Origin: JABDJZ01 sp047619685
GTDB lineage: Bacteria > Bacteroidota > Rhodothermia > Rhodothermales > UBA10348
Reading direction: 5' to 3'
NCBI GenBank assembly: GCA_047619685.1
Contig: JBLHLC010000045.1
Location: 1-28,908, forward strand
DNA length: 28,908 nt
Under the pieces are notes generated by a model. The model did not search any database, was not told the origin of the DNA, and was given only the letters and a program-made list of their open reading frames with translations. The position numbers were made by a program, and so were the translations under genes. Of this stretch, positions 1 through 7,979 are shown in pieces; position 1 is the stretch's first letter, and each line of letters begins with the position of its first letter.

Positions 1-2
1 CC

Positions 3-686
3 GACGGACACTTCGATGTGGACGTCTTCGAAGACGGCTCGAAAATCTACCACGAGCACCAGTACGACGATGACTACGACGTCACGGGTGTTGACCTGCT
101 GACAGCCGGCTGCAAGAACGGCGGCCTGTGTTGGCAGGAAGTGCTCGGGTCGGAGACCGACGTGCACGTTGAGTTCTTCAACGAAGAGAACAGTATGGGG
201 ACCTACTCAATTGAGGCTGGGTCCGTGTCACTGTCCGGGGATCCGTTTAATGGTCTCAGCATGGTGGCGCTCAACGCCAGCCAGGTAACCAACTTTTCCG
301 TAGAGTTCGATGCTCTCTGCCATCTGATCGAATCGAACCCGGGCCAGGTCCAGTCCGACGCCAACAACCGAAACGGCGCATTCAGCGTTCGCATCTACAG
401 AGACTCCGGCGGAAATCCTGGTGATCTCGCCTACGAACTGTCTGTCTACCACCACACCAATACCGACTTTCCGTGCGCTGCCGACGGTGGGGGCGAAACG
501 GCAGACGCGTCTGCATATGGAGACCCACTCGAGATCAAGGTGAAGGATGACGCGGTCGTCCAGTACAGCGCCCAGGCGCTATCAAACGCTTTGAGTCTGG
601 TGTCGGGGTTCTCACTTGAGTCCGGCGGAATCGTTCTCGTCAACGTTGCCGCCACTCAGGATCGTTCGGCCACCCCGACCGGATAG
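3..686 (+). CDS. Hypothetical acidic protein, C-terminal part (5' end outside window)
   Basis: The frame is open from base 3 and ends in TAG at 684-686, so only the last 227 or so residues are present and the true start lies upstream. A GTG at 18 is the first possible internal start but is unlikely to be the real one. The segment is rich in Asp and Glu, with a cluster (HQYDDDYD) near its beginning, and contains four cysteines, including a close pair around KNGGLCW. Alternating hydrophobic and polar stretches suggest a beta-rich extracellular or periplasmic protein. There are no membrane segments and no recognisable C-terminal sorting domain. I do not recognise the family and assign no function. 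Downstream bases 687-756 hold two imperfect copies of a roughly 17-base GC-rich repeat and no gene. Confidence 0.55.
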   Translation, partial: DGHFDVDVFEDGSKIYHEHQYDDDYDVTGVDLLTAGCKNGGLCWQEVLGSETDVHVEFFNEENSMGTYSIEAGSVSLSGDPFNGLSMVALNASQVTNFSVEFDALCHLIESNPGQVQSDANNRNGAFSVRIYRDSGGNPGDLAYELSVYHHTNTDFPCAADGGGETADASAYGDPLEIKVKDDAVVQYSAQALSNALSLVSGFSLESGGIVLVNVAATQDRSATPTG

Positions 687-756
687 AGCACCCAAGGCGG
701 GACTGACACCCAGGGCGGGACGACACCACCGGTCAACAGGACGATTATCTATTGAC

Positions 757-1140
757 CTATGGCTCCCGGGCAATAGCCGGAAACGCCCGGATCAGTTTCT
801 GATCAAAGGTGAAGAGAAAGGACTCTCTCACCATGGCCGCCGCGACGTACTCACAGTCGTAAATGGAGCAGTCTGAGGCGCGCGACAGGTCCAGGATCAG
901 CCCGGCATCGGCTTGCGCGAGTGTGGTCAATTCGTAATCCGCTTCGGCGTGGGCGCTGACGGCCGCATCCCGGCTCAGTCCCCGTACGGCTACGTACTTG
1001 CGAATGACATTCAGGAACTCCGTTCGCCAAAGAGCCGGTGCATGGAGCTGATTCGTTCTCCTGAAGAGGTGCTTGGTCTGCTCTCGCCGCTTCCCTGGCT
1101 CCAGGAAATACGCGGCCAGAACGTTGGCATCAACGACCAT
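757..1140 (-). CDS. vapC: PIN-domain ribonuclease toxin (VapC/FitB type)
   Basis: This 127-residue protein has the size and residue pattern of VapC-type PIN-domain RNases, which cleave RNA using an acidic metal site. The four expected acidic positions are visible: Asp4 in VVDANV, Glu41 in WRTEFLN, Asp95 in SIYDCEYV and Asp113 in TFDQKL. The ATG at 1140 overlaps the 3' end of the upstream antitoxin gene by 11 nt, the usual translational coupling of these pairs. The partner would be the ribbon-helix-helix protein at 1130-1378, which by family rule neutralises the toxin and represses the operon together with it. All acidic residues are intact and no frameshift is visible, so the toxin is probably functional. 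The target RNA cannot be told from sequence. Confidence 0.9.
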   Translation of the reverse strand: MVVDANVLAAYFLEPGKRREQTKHLFRRTNQLHAPALWRTEFLNVIRKYVAVRGLSRDAAVSAHAEADYELTTLAQADAGLILDLSRASDCSIYDCEYVAAAMVRESFLFTFDQKLIRAFPAIAREP

Positions 1141-1378
1141 CCCGGTGACTCCGGATCGTGGCTATGATATCGTCCAGATCGAAGCCTCCCTCCGGGAGAT
1201 ATTTCTCCCTCCAAGCATCGACCCGCGCCTCACGTTCGGCCACCCGGCGGACCGCCAGAAACTCGCCCTCCAGCACCTGCAGTATCTCGGCGTTCAGGCT
1301 TCGACCGTTCTCCTCGGCCTGCGCCTTAAGCCTGGCGTGGAGTTCGTCGGAAAGCCCCCGCAATGCAAAATCCCTCAT
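1130..1378 (-). CDS. vapB: Ribbon-helix-helix antitoxin (FitA/VapB-like)
   Basis: This 82-residue protein starts with a compact ribbon-helix-helix DNA-binding unit: beta strand FALRGLSDELHARL, then helices around KAQAEENGRSLNAEILQVLEGE. Residues 45-82 are charged and end in FDLDDIIATIRSHRD, the kind of tail that in FitA/VapB proteins wraps the PIN toxin and blocks its active site. The start at 1378 is preceded 7 nt upstream by a perfect inverted repeat (1385-1413) that is the likely operator. The gene is first in a two-gene operon and overlaps the toxin start by 11 nt. The FitA-like assignment rests on the LRGLSDELHARLK pattern. I am sure of the antitoxin role but less sure of the exact subfamily. 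Confidence 0.87.
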   Translation of the reverse strand: MRDFALRGLSDELHARLKAQAEENGRSLNAEILQVLEGEFLAVRRVAEREARVDAWREKYLPEGGFDLDDIIATIRSHRDGR

Positions 1379-1384
1379 CGCCCC

Positions 1385-1413
1385 GCTTATGATATCGTTT
1401 CGATATCATAAGC
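1385..1413. promoter_or_regulatory. Perfect 13-bp inverted repeat, probable toxin-antitoxin operator
   Basis: The two arms, GCTTATGATATCG (1385-1397) and CGATATCATAAGC (1401-1413), are exact reverse complements separated by TTT. The element sits 7 nt upstream of the antitoxin ATG. Position and symmetry match an autoregulatory operator bound by a dimeric or tetrameric ribbon-helix-helix antitoxin/toxin complex. Each arm also contains the small palindrome GATATC. Confidence 0.8.
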
Positions 1414-1419
1414 CGATTC

Positions 1420-1446
1420 CTCTCTGTTTGTTTCAAACCCAGAGAG
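1420..1446 (-). terminator. Stem-loop downstream of carB (possible operon end)
   Basis: CTCTCT (1420-1425) plus GTTTG (1426-1430) pair with CAAAC (1434-1438) and AGAGAG (1441-1446) around a TTT loop, with a two-base CC bulge. It lies 64 nt past the carB stop on the minus strand and just before the toxin-antitoxin operator. There is no T-run, so it may be a processing or Rho-type 3' end rather than a canonical intrinsic terminator. Confidence 0.35.
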
Positions 1447-1509
1447 TCAGCGAGGCCAAAACGCAACGCGTGAGCGCCGGCCGCCAGCCGCCGAGACGAC
1501 CGCCGCGTA

Positions 1510-4338
1510 TTAACGCGACAAATACAGGTCCTTGATCGCGTACGGCTTCGAGAAGTGCTCGTCCGTCAGCTCATCAATGAAGGCAATGGCTTCACCAGTA
1601 GACTTCATCTCCGGCCCCAACTCACGGGGCACCTCAGGAAATTTGTCCCATGAGAAAACAGGCTCCTTTATGGCGTACCCCTTGAGCGTTGACTTGAGCA
1701 GACCCTTCTCTCGAAAGTCCTTGAGCTTCGCCCCCAACATGACGTGCGTCGCCACATTGGTCACGGCGACGCCGGTTGCCTTGGCAACAAACGGCACAGT
1801 CCGTGACGCGCGCGGATTGGCTTCGATCACGTAGACAAACCCGTCCTTGATCACCATCTGCGCATTCATCAGGCCGATGATATTCAGCCGGTCCGCGATC
1901 TCCGTCGCATAGTGGCGCACCGTGGTCAAGTTCTCGTCTGAGATGTTGAAGGGTGGCAACACAGCCGTGGAGTCACCGGAATGCACGCCAGCAGGCTCAA
2001 TGTGCTGCATGATCCCCGCAATCCAGGTCTCATCGCCGTCCCGAACCAGGTCAATATCCAGTTCAACGCTGTTCTCCAGGAAGCGGTCAAGCAGGATGGG
2101 GTTGTCCGGCATCAACTTCCAGATGTGGTTGACATAAAGCTCAACCTCTTCCTTGTTGATCGCAATGCGCATGCCCTGCCCGCCCAACACGTAATTGGGC
2201 CTGACCAGTACCGGATACCCGATTTTCTCTGCGCTTTCGATAGCCTCGTGTACGGAGTGGGCCATGCCGTAGGGCGGATAGGGTATCTCCATCTCCTTGA
2301 GCATATCTGAGAACCTGCCGCGGTGCTCCGCCAGGTCCATGTTGTCGCAGGACGTGCCGATGATCGGGATTTTGTGCTCATCGAAACGGCGAGCCAGCTT
2401 CAGCGCGGTCTGCCCACCCAACTGCACGATCACGCCAGTCGGTTTCTCCAACTCGATGATGTCGTAGACCCGCTCCCAGAACACGGGCTCGAAGTAGAGC
2501 TTGTCTGCCACGTCAAAATCTGTGGAGACCGTTTCCGGGTTGCAGTTGATCATGATGGCTTCGTAGCCAGCCTCTTTGGCTGCCAACACGCCGTGGACGC
2601 AGGAGTAATCGAATTCGATGCCCTGTCCGATCCGGTTGGGACCAGATCCCAGGATTATGATCTTCTCCCGGTCGGAGATCACGGCCTCCGTAGATGCCTC
2701 GTAGGTGGAGTAGTAGTATGGGGTCTTGGCCGGAAACTCGCCGGCGCACGTGTCCACAAGCCCGAAGGAGGGCACCACGCCGAGCGCCTTGCGATGGGCG
2801 CGAACATGATCCTCGTTGACTTCATCCAGGACCAGGTAGGCTATCTGGACGTCCGAAAAACCGTAGGACTTGATGAGCCGCATGAACTTGGCGTTGATGC
2901 GGGGCAGCGCCTCCAAACGGATGGCCTCCTCCATGCGAACCATGTCCTGGATCTGATAGAGAAACCAGGGATCGACCTTGGTGACGTCGGCGATTTCGTC
3001 CACGGAGGCTCCCGCCTTGAAGGCGTTCCTGATCTGGAGCGTGCGGTCCCAATACGGCTTGACAAGCCGCTCCCTAATGTCTCCCCGAATGGATTCGTCC
3101 CGGTCAGCACCCAGTCCTGCATACCCGTTCTCCATGCTCTGCCAGGCCTTTTGAAGACTCTCGGGGAAAGTGCGGCCGATAGCCATCACCTCTCCCACCG
3201 CCTTCATCTGCGTGGTCAGCGTCTCATCGACGCCCTCGAACTTGTCGAAGTTGAAACGGGGAATCTTGGTGACGACGTAGTCAATCGCGGGCTCAAAGCA
3301 CGCGCTTGTGGTGCCGGTCACGTCGTTCGGCAACTCGTCCAGCGTGTACCCTACAGCCAACTTTGCGGCGATCTTGGCGATGGGATATCCGGTAGCCTTG
3401 GAAGCAAGAGCCGATGAGCGGGATACGCGGGGATTGATCTCGATGACGATCATCCGGCCGGTAGCCGGATCAAAGGCAAACTGGATGTTGCAGCCGCCGG
3501 CAAAGGTGCCAATCGAACGCATCGCCTTGATGGACGCGTCCCGCATCGCCTGAAACTGCTTGTCCGTCAGGGTCTGCTGAGGCGCTACCGTGACAGAGTC
3601 CCCCGTGTGGACACCCATGGGATCCACGTTCTCGATGGAGCAGACGATGATGACGTTGTCATTGTTATCACGCAGCAGCTCCAGCTCAAACTCCTTCCAG
3701 CCGAAGAGGCACTCCTCCATGAGCACCTGGTGGATGGGCGAGAGCTCAAGCCCTCGCATCACCATTCTGTCAAAGTCCTCCTGGTCCCAGACAATCCCGC
3801 CGCCCGAACCACCCAGCGTGAAGGATGGGCGGATGACCACGGGTAGCCCACCCAACTCCTGGGTTACCTCCTTGGCCTCAAGGAGACTCTTGGCCGTCCG
3901 GCTTGCAGCCTGGTCGATACCGATGGATTCCATCAGGTCTCTGAACAGCTGCCGATCTTCGGTGATGTGGATGGCGTCGATGTCCACGCCAATCACTTCC
4001 ACGCCCATCTTTTCCCAGTAGCCTTCCTGATGAAGGGTATCGGCCAGATTCAGGGCCGTCTGGCCGCCCATGGTTGGAAGAACCGCGTCAGGCCTCTCCT
4101 TTTCAACGATCTCCTTGATGGACTTGGGCGTCAATTCCTGCAAATATATCTTGTCCGCCGTCACCGGGTCGGTCATGATTGTAGCAGGGTTTGAGTTTAC
4201 GAGTACCACCTCGAAACCCTCCGCGCGCAATGCCCGCGAGGCCTGGCTACCGGAGTAGTCAAACTCGCAGGCCTGCCCGATGATGATCGGGCCCGAGCCA
4301 ATGAGGAGAATCTTCTTGATGTCTGTGCGCTTAGGCAT
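1510..4338 (-). CDS. carB: Carbamoyl-phosphate synthase large subunit, short form
   Basis: CarB uses two ATP, bicarbonate and ammonia delivered by CarA to make carbamoyl phosphate for arginine and pyrimidine synthesis. The 942-residue product shows the duplicated architecture: first ATP-grasp half (about 1-400, beginning KKILLIGSGPIIIGQACEFD), an oligomerisation region (about 400-550), and a second ATP-grasp half with the parallel signature KIIILGSGPNRIGQGIEFD. It ends shortly after ELGPEMKSTGEA. The roughly 130-residue C-terminal methylglyoxal-synthase-like domain, which in enterobacterial CarB binds UMP, IMP and ornithine, is absent. Short CarB proteins of this kind occur in Bacteroidota, so this is probably a lineage form rather than a truncation. 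The ATG at 4338 lies 4 nt after the S9 peptidase stop, making it third in the carA operon. Confidence 0.97.
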   Translation of the reverse strand: MPKRTDIKKILLIGSGPIIIGQACEFDYSGSQASRALRAEGFEVVLVNSNPATIMTDPVTADKIYLQELTPKSIKEIVEKERPDAVLPTMGGQTALNLADTLHQEGYWEKMGVEVIGVDIDAIHITEDRQLFRDLMESIGIDQAASRTAKSLLEAKEVTQELGGLPVVIRPSFTLGGSGGGIVWDQEDFDRMVMRGLELSPIHQVLMEECLFGWKEFELELLRDNNDNVIIVCSIENVDPMGVHTGDSVTVAPQQTLTDKQFQAMRDASIKAMRSIGTFAGGCNIQFAFDPATGRMIVIEINPRVSRSSALASKATGYPIAKIAAKLAVGYTLDELPNDVTGTTSACFEPAIDYVVTKIPRFNFDKFEGVDETLTTQMKAVGEVMAIGRTFPESLQKAWQSMENGYAGLGADRDESIRGDIRERLVKPYWDRTLQIRNAFKAGASVDEIADVTKVDPWFLYQIQDMVRMEEAIRLEALPRINAKFMRLIKSYGFSDVQIAYLVLDEVNEDHVRAHRKALGVVPSFGLVDTCAGEFPAKTPYYYSTYEASTEAVISDREKIIILGSGPNRIGQGIEFDYSCVHGVLAAKEAGYEAIMINCNPETVSTDFDVADKLYFEPVFWERVYDIIELEKPTGVIVQLGGQTALKLARRFDEHKIPIIGTSCDNMDLAEHRGRFSDMLKEMEIPYPPYGMAHSVHEAIESAEKIGYPVLVRPNYVLGGQGMRIAINKEEVELYVNHIWKLMPDNPILLDRFLENSVELDIDLVRDGDETWIAGIMQHIEPAGVHSGDSTAVLPPFNISDENLTTVRHYATEIADRLNIIGLMNAQMVIKDGFVYVIEANPRASRTVPFVAKATGVAVTNVATHVMLGAKLKDFREKGLLKSTLKGYAIKEPVFSWDKFPEVPRELGPEMKSTGEAIAFIDELTDEHFSKPYAIKDLYLSR

Positions 4339-4342
4339 GTAG

Positions 4343-6754
4343 CTATCTAAAGCGATTCGGCCCGACGGCCTCTTCGATCAATTTGAGGATGCGGCTGTAT
4401 TCGTCCGTCCACGACGTGGGCTCCACAAAACCGTGGCCTTCCAGCGGATAGGAGGCCAGCTCCCAGTCCGTCTTGCCGAGTTCTATGAGGCGCTGCGCCA
4501 AGCGGATGATGTCCTGGTACTGAACGTTGGTGTCGATCACACCGTGCGCCATCAGCAGCGGGTCTTCGAGGCCCGCGGCAAAGTTGATGGGCGACGACTT
4601 GGCGTAGGCCAGCGAGTCCGTCACCGGCGTGTTCAGAATGTTGGCGGTGTACCCGTGGTTGTAGTGCGCCCAATCGGTGACCGATCTGAGTGCCGCACCA
4701 GCGCCAAAGTGCTCTGGCTCATTAAAGAGGGCCATGAGCGTAATGAACCCGCCGTATGACCCTCCATAGATGAACACGCGCTCGGGATCGATACCGTATT
4801 CGGTCCCCACAAAACGCGAGGCGTCCACGTAGTCCTGCAGGTCTCGCCCGCCCATATGGCGGTAGATGGCGGTGCGCCAATCACGCCCGTAGCCCGAGGA
4901 CGCTCGGTAATCAACGCTGACCACCGTGTAGCCCAGGTCCGTCAGGAGATTGTGGAACATGAACTCGTGCGAGTAGCTGCTCCACCACCTGTGCACGTTC
5001 TGGAGATAACCCGCTCCGTGTACAAAAAGGACGGCTGAGCCATTGGGGCTTTCCGGGCGAAACACCTGCGCCGGCACCTGGACGCCGTCGGAGGCAGGGA
5101 TCTCGATGATTTCGCCTGACCGCCAGGGATACGAGAGCCAATCTTCTGTGGGCGACGAGGTCACACGCTCGGCCGAACGCCCAAACTGCATCATATAGAT
5201 GTCTGGCGGCGCCGTTGTGGCGGAGAACAGAATGGCCGCCCGATCTTCCGACGGGTTCAACGTCATCTGGTTGTTTCCTGGCTCGCCGGTCAGCTGGAGT
5301 TTCGCCGAGCCGTCCACGCCCATCCGGAAGAAGTGCCGCTCAAACGGTGAGCCTTCAGACGAGGTGAAGTAGAACTGCGAACCGTCCCGCGAGACCTGCA
5401 CATCGAACACCTCGAAATCACCGTCGGTGAGTTGTGTGATCTTGCCGTTTGAGACATCCAGCGTATACAGGTGGGAGAAACCCGACGCCTCGCTGTGGAA
5501 CCAGAAGGTCCGATTGTCGGGCAGCCAACCGGAGCCCGAACCTCCGCGGAAGCCGCGAACCCCGGGACCTCCAATCCACGCCTCATCGGACTGCCGGTCG
5601 AGAATGGTCAAGTCTCCGGTGGCGGGATCCAGACGGGCAATCCAGCGGTCCTTGTTATCGCCCGCAAACACTTCCAGGAGGGCGTACGCGCCGTCACCGC
5701 TCCATTGAAGTCCGCCTGCAAAGAGTGCCCTCGCCTTGGACGAGTCTACCTTGACGCCTTCCTCGACCAGGTGGACCGGCACCACGTCGTAGGCACCCTC
5801 AAGCTGGGTCAGGTCTACTTCGACGGCCTTCCCGGAGGCGATGTCCAGGACAAACAGATCCCTGGGGTCGGACTCCACGCCGACCTTGGAACGGGAATTC
5901 AGGTCCTCCGCATAGCCGGACTCTGTGACGTAATTCTGAACAATGGTCCGTTTTGGCGTGGACCTCTCGAATGTCGAAAACGTCGCGTAGGTCATGGACG
6001 GGTCCAGCGCCAACTGGCCCATTTGGTCGCTGCCGTAGTAGTAGGCAGGCACGGCGTCGGCCGATCCGGCTTCTTCATCCCGCTCCCGCGCCTCGTCGCC
6101 CGCTTCCCGAGACTCCTGGCGGTCCCGCAAGACATCGAATAGATCCGTCTGCTGCTCAGCAAGCCACGCATCCTGGGCGTCCTTCTTTCGGTCACGCTCC
6201 GAGTCCTCTCCGGACCGGAGGTCGGTAAGTTGTTTGATGTTGCCGGTCTCCAGGTCCCGCAGGAATGCGTTTCCACCGTCCTGATAAACCAGGCCTGTGC
6301 CGTCTGGCGTAAACCGCGGATCGGACTCCCGACCGCTTGTGGCGGTCAGCCGCGTCAAGTCTCCAGAGGAGCGCTCCAGCAGGTAGATGTCACCTCCCGA
6401 CTCGAAGACCTTGTGACGCCAATACGGCGAATACGTCCCCAGGCCGTGATCCCAGCCGCTGAATGTTGGGCGCACACGGCGGCGCTCTTCGGGGGTCACC
6501 TGTACCGGATCTCCCCCGCCGCTGGAGACCTTGAAGAGGGAGTCTGCCGGAAATTCCCCCTGGGGGTTCCAGTTGAAGTAGAGCCAGTCGCCGTCCTCGG
6601 ACCACTGAAGTCTACTCGGAGACCCACCGATCCATGTCGGTTGATCCTGCATGATGCGTTCCACAGTCAGAGAGGACGATTGCCCCAGGACCGGGATTGC
6701 GGCAGCGGAGAAAATGACCGCTGCTCCAGCAAGAATGACGGCTATCCTTTTCAT
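4343..6754 (-). CDS. S9-family (prolyl oligopeptidase/DPP-type) serine peptidase, exported
   Basis: I start this gene at the ATG at 6754, which gives 803 residues and an N-terminal signal peptide (MKRIAVILAGAAVIF..., cleavage near residue 24). The frame is also open upstream, but that stretch is inside carA. Residues of about 40-500 form a beta-propeller with PD40-like repeats. The C-terminal alpha/beta-hydrolase domain carries the catalytic triad: Ser666 in GGSYGG, Asp741 in GVIDTNV and His774 in EGHGF. This matches dipeptidyl-peptidase IV or acylaminoacyl-peptidase relatives, which trim peptides in the periplasm or outside the cell. A highly charged segment (about 181-230, rich in Asp, Glu, Arg) interrupts the propeller. 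The gene is wedged between carA and carB with 4-nt gaps on each side. Its start has no visible Shine-Dalgarno, so translation may be coupled to carA. Confidence 0.93.
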   Translation of the reverse strand: MKRIAVILAGAAVIFSAAAIPVLGQSSSLTVERIMQDQPTWIGGSPSRLQWSEDGDWLYFNWNPQGEFPADSLFKVSSGGGDPVQVTPEERRRVRPTFSGWDHGLGTYSPYWRHKVFESGGDIYLLERSSGDLTRLTATSGRESDPRFTPDGTGLVYQDGGNAFLRDLETGNIKQLTDLRSGEDSERDRKKDAQDAWLAEQQTDLFDVLRDRQESREAGDEARERDEEAGSADAVPAYYYGSDQMGQLALDPSMTYATFSTFERSTPKRTIVQNYVTESGYAEDLNSRSKVGVESDPRDLFVLDIASGKAVEVDLTQLEGAYDVVPVHLVEEGVKVDSSKARALFAGGLQWSGDGAYALLEVFAGDNKDRWIARLDPATGDLTILDRQSDEAWIGGPGVRGFRGGSGSGWLPDNRTFWFHSEASGFSHLYTLDVSNGKITQLTDGDFEVFDVQVSRDGSQFYFTSSEGSPFERHFFRMGVDGSAKLQLTGEPGNNQMTLNPSEDRAAILFSATTAPPDIYMMQFGRSAERVTSSPTEDWLSYPWRSGEIIEIPASDGVQVPAQVFRPESPNGSAVLFVHGAGYLQNVHRWWSSYSHEFMFHNLLTDLGYTVVSVDYRASSGYGRDWRTAIYRHMGGRDLQDYVDASRFVGTEYGIDPERVFIYGGSYGGFITLMALFNEPEHFGAGAALRSVTDWAHYNHGYTANILNTPVTDSLAYAKSSPINFAAGLEDPLLMAHGVIDTNVQYQDIIRLAQRLIELGKTDWELASYPLEGHGFVEPTSWTDEYSRILKLIEEAVGPNRFR

Positions 6755-6758
6755 GGGT

Positions 6759-7889
6759 CTATTTGTCTGATTTGGCGACGGGCGCACTGGATACCGGTCG
6801 GCCCGCGTCGATTGTTTGCACAAAAGCGTCAAAGAGATAGTCGCTGTCATGCGGGCCCGGCGAAGCCTCAGGGTGGTACTGGACCGAGAACCCGTTGATG
6901 GCTGTGTACGCCAGACCTTCCACCGTGTGGTCATTCAGGTTGACATGGGTCATTCGAGCCCGTTCTTTAGTGACCGAGTCTGCAGAGACTGAAAAACCGT
7001 GGTTCTGGGTGGTGACCTCGACCTTGCCCGTGTCCAGATTCTTGACGGGATGGTTGGCCCCTCGGTGCCCCACGTACATCTTGTACACGTCTATGCCTTG
7101 GGAAAGCGCCATCAGCTGGTGGCCCAGACAAATTCCGAACATCGGAATGCCCGTCTTTGCGGCTTCCTTGACGAATTCTATCGTGGAGGGCATCACGCGC
7201 GGGTCTCCAGGGCCGTTGCTGAAGAACAGGCCGTCGGGATTCCAGGCCATGACCGTTTCCAGGGACGATGAAGCCGGGAAGACACGGACCGCGCAGCCGC
7301 GATGGGCAAAAGAGCGGAGAATGTTCTGCTTTACTCCAAAGTCCAGCACCGCGATCCGCTTGCCTTCCGAAGATGCAAAGTCATATGGCTCCTGAACGGT
7401 AACCCGCGATGCCAACTCCAGGCCGTCCATCGATGGCCATAAGCGGGCTTTCTCCACCAGACTCTCATCGTTCAGATCGATGGCGCTGACGACCGCGTTC
7501 ATCACCCCTCTCGCCCTGATGTGCAGGACAAGCGCGCGGGTATCCACCCCGGAGATTCCGACCAGTTTGAATCGTTCCATGAACGACGCAAGCGATTCGT
7601 CCGCGTGGAGATTGGAGTAGCGGCGGGTAAACGACCGGACCACCAGGCCTGCCACCATCGGCCGCGAGGCCTCCATGTCCGCGTCCATCGCGCCATAGTT
7701 GCCAATGTGCGGGTAGGTCATCATCATCATCTGTCCGTGGTAGGACGGATCCGTCAGAATCTCCTGGTAGCCAGACATGCTGGTGTTGAAGCAGAGTTCG
7801 CCACCGGTTTCTCCCGCGTATCCAACGGACTCTCCGGTGACGACTGTGCCGTCAGCCAGCGCCAATTTGCAGGGTTTTGGTTCTTCCAT
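6759..7889 (-). CDS. carA: Carbamoyl-phosphate synthase small (glutaminase) subunit
   Basis: CarA hydrolyses glutamine and passes ammonia to CarB. The 376-residue length is normal. The N-terminal domain contains GELCFNTSMSGYQEILTDPSY, typical of CarA. The C-terminal class I glutamine amidotransferase domain has the nucleophile Cys254 in FGICLGHQ, with His339 and Glu341 in YHPEASPGP completing the triad. The ATG at 7889 is the first gene of a minus-strand operon (carA, S9 peptidase, carB). It is preceded by a 174-nt leader holding a short ORF and a hairpin with a U-tract, so expression is probably controlled by attenuation. The triad is complete and no damage is visible. Confidence 0.97.
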   Translation of the reverse strand: MEEPKPCKLALADGTVVTGESVGYAGETGGELCFNTSMSGYQEILTDPSYHGQMMMMTYPHIGNYGAMDADMEASRPMVAGLVVRSFTRRYSNLHADESLASFMERFKLVGISGVDTRALVLHIRARGVMNAVVSAIDLNDESLVEKARLWPSMDGLELASRVTVQEPYDFASSEGKRIAVLDFGVKQNILRSFAHRGCAVRVFPASSSLETVMAWNPDGLFFSNGPGDPRVMPSTIEFVKEAAKTGIPMFGICLGHQLMALSQGIDVYKMYVGHRGANHPVKNLDTGKVEVTTQNHGFSVSADSVTKERARMTHVNLNDHTVEGLAYTAINGFSVQYHPEASPGPHDSDYLFDAFVQTIDAGRPVSSAPVAKSDK

Positions 7890-7934
7890 CAGGCGTTAAT
7901 TCAAGAATTCGGGTGCAAACCGGCCCGCGAGGGC

Positions 7935-7965
7935 AAAAAAAAACCCTCCCGTGACCTCGGGAAGG
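7935..7965 (-). terminator. Intrinsic terminator hairpin in carA leader (attenuator candidate)
   Basis: On the minus strand CCTTCCCG (7965-7958) pairs over all eight positions, one being a G-U wobble, with CGGGAGGG (7951-7944) around a 6-nt loop, and nine T follow (7943-7935). The hairpin lies 45 nt upstream of the carA start. No minus-strand gene lies upstream apart from the short leader ORF, and the next gene (8260) runs the other way. Premature termination of the car transcript is therefore its likely role. Confidence 0.8.
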
Positions 7966-7979
7966 CTTGTCAGCGCGGG

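Noticed and set aside
694..727. Imperfect tandem repeat of about 17 nt after the first gene
   Set aside because: Only two copies with differences, no further context; too weak for a separate claim.
1504..1517. Small inverted repeat CGCGT-ATTA-ACGCG over the carB stop codon
   Set aside because: Five-bp arms without a T-run are too short to call a terminator.
2323..3417. Long plus-strand open frame opposite carB
   Set aside because: It is fully antisense to well-conserved carB codons and shows no recognisable domain; it reflects GC-rich codon structure.
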